A program made the position numbers and the translations under genes. From CAZQCI01 sp964592255 (GTDB lineage: Bacteria > UBA10199 > SBBF01): a DNA stretch of 6,972 bases. The notes below the pieces were generated by a model, which searched no databases, was not told the origin of the DNA, and saw only the letters and a program-made list of their open reading frames with translations. Location of the stretch: the NCBI GenBank assembly GCA_964592255.1, contig CAZQCI010000114.1:1-6972 (forward strand), given 5' to 3'. Below, piece after piece: positions 5,604 to 6,972 of this stretch. Each line of letters starts with the position of its first letter. The stretch's first letter is position 1.

Positions 5604-6098
5604 ATGAAAGAAAAAATGAAAAAACGAATCATTTTTAAAGGGGTTGTGTCATTCGTGATTGTAGTTTTTGCCTCACTTCAGGTTTTGGCTCAAGATGCGG
5701 CGAGTCCTGAAATTCCATCCAGTACGGCACAAACAACAGGTACTCAGTACGCAGGGGTGTATAAATCGGGTACAGCACCTTTTAATACCAATACCAAGGT
5801 TAAGATTGCACGTTCTGGAAATGCTTATCTTTTTGTTCCTGAAAAAGGAGAAGCCTGGAATTTGCCCATCAAAAGTATTCGTGGTGCCATTGTAACCGCT
5901 ACTGGGGTTTGGTTTTATTGGTTTGATGCTAACTACACAACGCTCAATGGTTATTTCCAAATGAACGAAGGAAATACTTTGTTTGCTGCCGATGTAAACC
6001 AGGCTGTCAAGGACGCTCATCAAAGTCAAATTGATGATGCTAAGTTGAAAGCGGATTATGAAGCCTATAAAGAACAGGCTTTGAAAGAATCAAAATAA
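5604..6098 (+). CDS. Exported protein of unknown function (164 aa)
   Basis: The product starts with a clear signal peptide: basic MKEKMKKRIIFK, hydrophobic GVVSFVIVVFASLQ, and a likely cut after A29 (VLA/Q). There is no lipobox, so it is probably free in the periplasm or secreted. A short Ala/Ser/Thr-rich linker (about 31-48) leads to a compact domain (about 49-128) rich in beta-type and aromatic residues (YAGVYKSG, AYLFVP, GVWFYWFDANY, NGYFQMNEGNTLF). The tail (about 129-164) is charged and helical (QAVKDAHQSQIDDAKLKADYEAYKEQALKESK) and could form a coiled coil. It has no Cys and no catalytic motif I recognise; the family is unknown. It follows the structured element at 5473-5548 and precedes an EEP-family gene by six bases, so the two are probably one operon. 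Confidence 0.8.
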   Translation: MKEKMKKRIIFKGVVSFVIVVFASLQVLAQDAASPEIPSSTAQTTGTQYAGVYKSGTAPFNTNTKVKIARSGNAYLFVPEKGEAWNLPIKSIRGAIVTATGVWFYWFDANYTTLNGYFQMNEGNTLFAADVNQAVKDAHQSQIDDAKLKADYEAYKEQALKESK

Positions 6099-6104
6099 CA
6101 TTTC

Positions 6105-6972
6105 GTGGATTCCTTATCTTCAAAAGAAGCTTTGCTGACTCATCAGCTTAATTCATACCTTAAAAATTTGAGTTCTTTTTCTTCGACTCGAAAAGTGCAG
6201 AAGTCTCTTTTGTATCGGAGTATTCAGAAAGAAATTGAACGGGTGGCTTATGGCATGGAATTTGGTTTTTATGCCCCCTCTTTGCCTCTGGAAAAGAAAA
6301 GCTCTTATCGATTTGTTAATTGGAATTTGGAACGTGGTATTCAGTTTGACGGCATTCTTTCTATTTTAAAAAATCATCCTGAAATTTCTCAAGCGGATGT
6401 TTTCTTTTTTCCTGAAACTGATTCTGGGATGGCTCGTTCCGCTAACCGTAATGTTGCGCGAGAATTGGCTCAGGCATTGGGGATGAATTATTTTTTTGCT
6501 CCTTCTTATCTTAACTTATGCATTGGTAATTCGGTTGAAAACCATTATCAGGGCGACAATGAATATGGGCTTCACGGAAATGCTATTCTCAGTCGTTATC
6601 CACTTACCAATCTTCGTTTGGTTGCATTGAAAAATTGTAAAGACAAGATGCGGGGTAAGGAAAAACGTTTGGGCTGTCAGAAGGCTTTGGTTGCTGAGGT
6701 TGATTTTCCCTTTCAAAAAGTTACTGTCATTTGCGCTCATTTGGACGCACATTCTTCCCATAAACAACGTGCCGATCAGATGGAGGCTATTTTAAAGTCC
6801 GTTGAAAAAAATCCTTGGCCTGTTTTGTTGGGTGGTGATTTAAATACCAGTACCTACGATGCCAGCCGGGCGATTTGGGCTTTTTTTGGTTTTTGGAATA
6901 AAGTGTTTCGTGGAGTGGATTATGTGATTGATGAGCATTATCCTTATCCTGATCGTTATTTTGATAAACCTC
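6105..6972 (+). CDS. Endonuclease/exonuclease/phosphatase (EEP) fold protein, 3' end outside window
   Basis: The frame stays open to the window edge (289 codons seen). EEP metal-site and active-site motifs appear in the right order: NWNLERG (N74), FFPETD (E104), LHGNAILSRYP (N159), CAHLDAH (H212) and GGDLN (D245, N247). The final Asp-His motif should lie beyond the edge. EEP enzymes use Mg2+ to cut phosphodiester or phosphomonoester bonds in DNA, RNA, phosphoinositides or sphingolipids; the substrate here cannot be told. There is no signal peptide, so it is probably cytoplasmic. The start is uncertain: GTG 6105 is six bases after the upstream stop and keeps a helical N-terminal region of about 65 residues, but has no clear Shine-Dalgarno. 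TTG 6132 or ATG 6255 are alternatives; ATG 6255 would still retain the core. Confidence 0.85.
   Translation, partial: MDSLSSKEALLTHQLNSYLKNLSSFSSTRKVQKSLLYRSIQKEIERVAYGMEFGFYAPSLPLEKKSSYRFVNWNLERGIQFDGILSILKNHPEISQADVFFFPETDSGMARSANRNVARELAQALGMNYFFAPSYLNLCIGNSVENHYQGDNEYGLHGNAILSRYPLTNLRLVALKNCKDKMRGKEKRLGCQKALVAEVDFPFQKVTVICAHLDAHSSHKQRADQMEAILKSVEKNPWPVLLGGDLNTSTYDASRAIWAFFGFWNKVFRGVDYVIDEHYPYPDRYFDKP

Noticed and set aside
6250..6265. Second sigma-54-like match TGGCATGGAATTTGGT on the + strand
   Set aside because: It has TTGG instead of TTGC at the -12 element and lies inside the EEP coding sequence.

Overview
The window is moderately AT-rich and gene-dense. It suggests a Gram-negative bacterium of the broad deltaproteobacterial or myxobacteria-like kind. 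The grounds are a secreted Cys-rich protein that combines a thrombospondin type 3 calcium motif, a DUF4215-type Cys repeat, MopE-like metal-binding repeats and a Cys / hydrophobic / basic C-terminal tail, plus a good sigma-54 promoter match in front of it. This is inference from protein style; no marker gene here fixes the taxon.

Left part (1-2426, all +): the 3' end of an unrecognised gene overlaps, by ATGA, a YceD/DUF177 gene with its full Cys set. The usual partner rpmF (ribosomal protein L32) does not follow. A 72-bp gap then leads to a membrane-bound HAMP-GAF-GGDEF diguanylate cyclase with intact GGEEF and RxxD sites. Its start has no Shine-Dalgarno sequence, and a sigma-70-like promoter in the gap would start transcription at or one base before the ATG, so the mRNA may be leaderless.

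Middle part (2451-5213, all -): a large multidomain secreted or surface protein (826 aa) is followed by a small Cys-rich exported or lipid-anchored protein (64 aa). The large gene carries a sigma-54-type promoter match, TGGCATTTCTTTTGCT, about 50 bp upstream of its ATG. The small gene has a perfect AGGAGG and possibly its own sigma-70 promoter. Both genes converge on the cyclase gene.

Right part (5214-6972): a 390-bp divergent intergenic region holds the sigma-54 promoter, two palindromes at enhancer-like distances, and a compact structured element (about 5464-5565). That element has near-perfect terminal inverted repeats and several mutually exclusive pairings. It precedes a 164-aa exported protein of unknown function. 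Six bases after that gene, and in the same frame, lies the start of an endonuclease/exonuclease/phosphatase-fold gene that runs off the window.

Working picture: the window appears to combine a ribosome-biogenesis gene, a c-di-GMP producer and envelope or secreted proteins. I see no defence island, CRISPR array, tRNA, rRNA or transposase. I do not see a clear new multi-gene system. The points most worth a second look are the sigma-54-controlled surface protein, the structured intergenic element, the leaderless cyclase start and the exported-protein/EEP pair.
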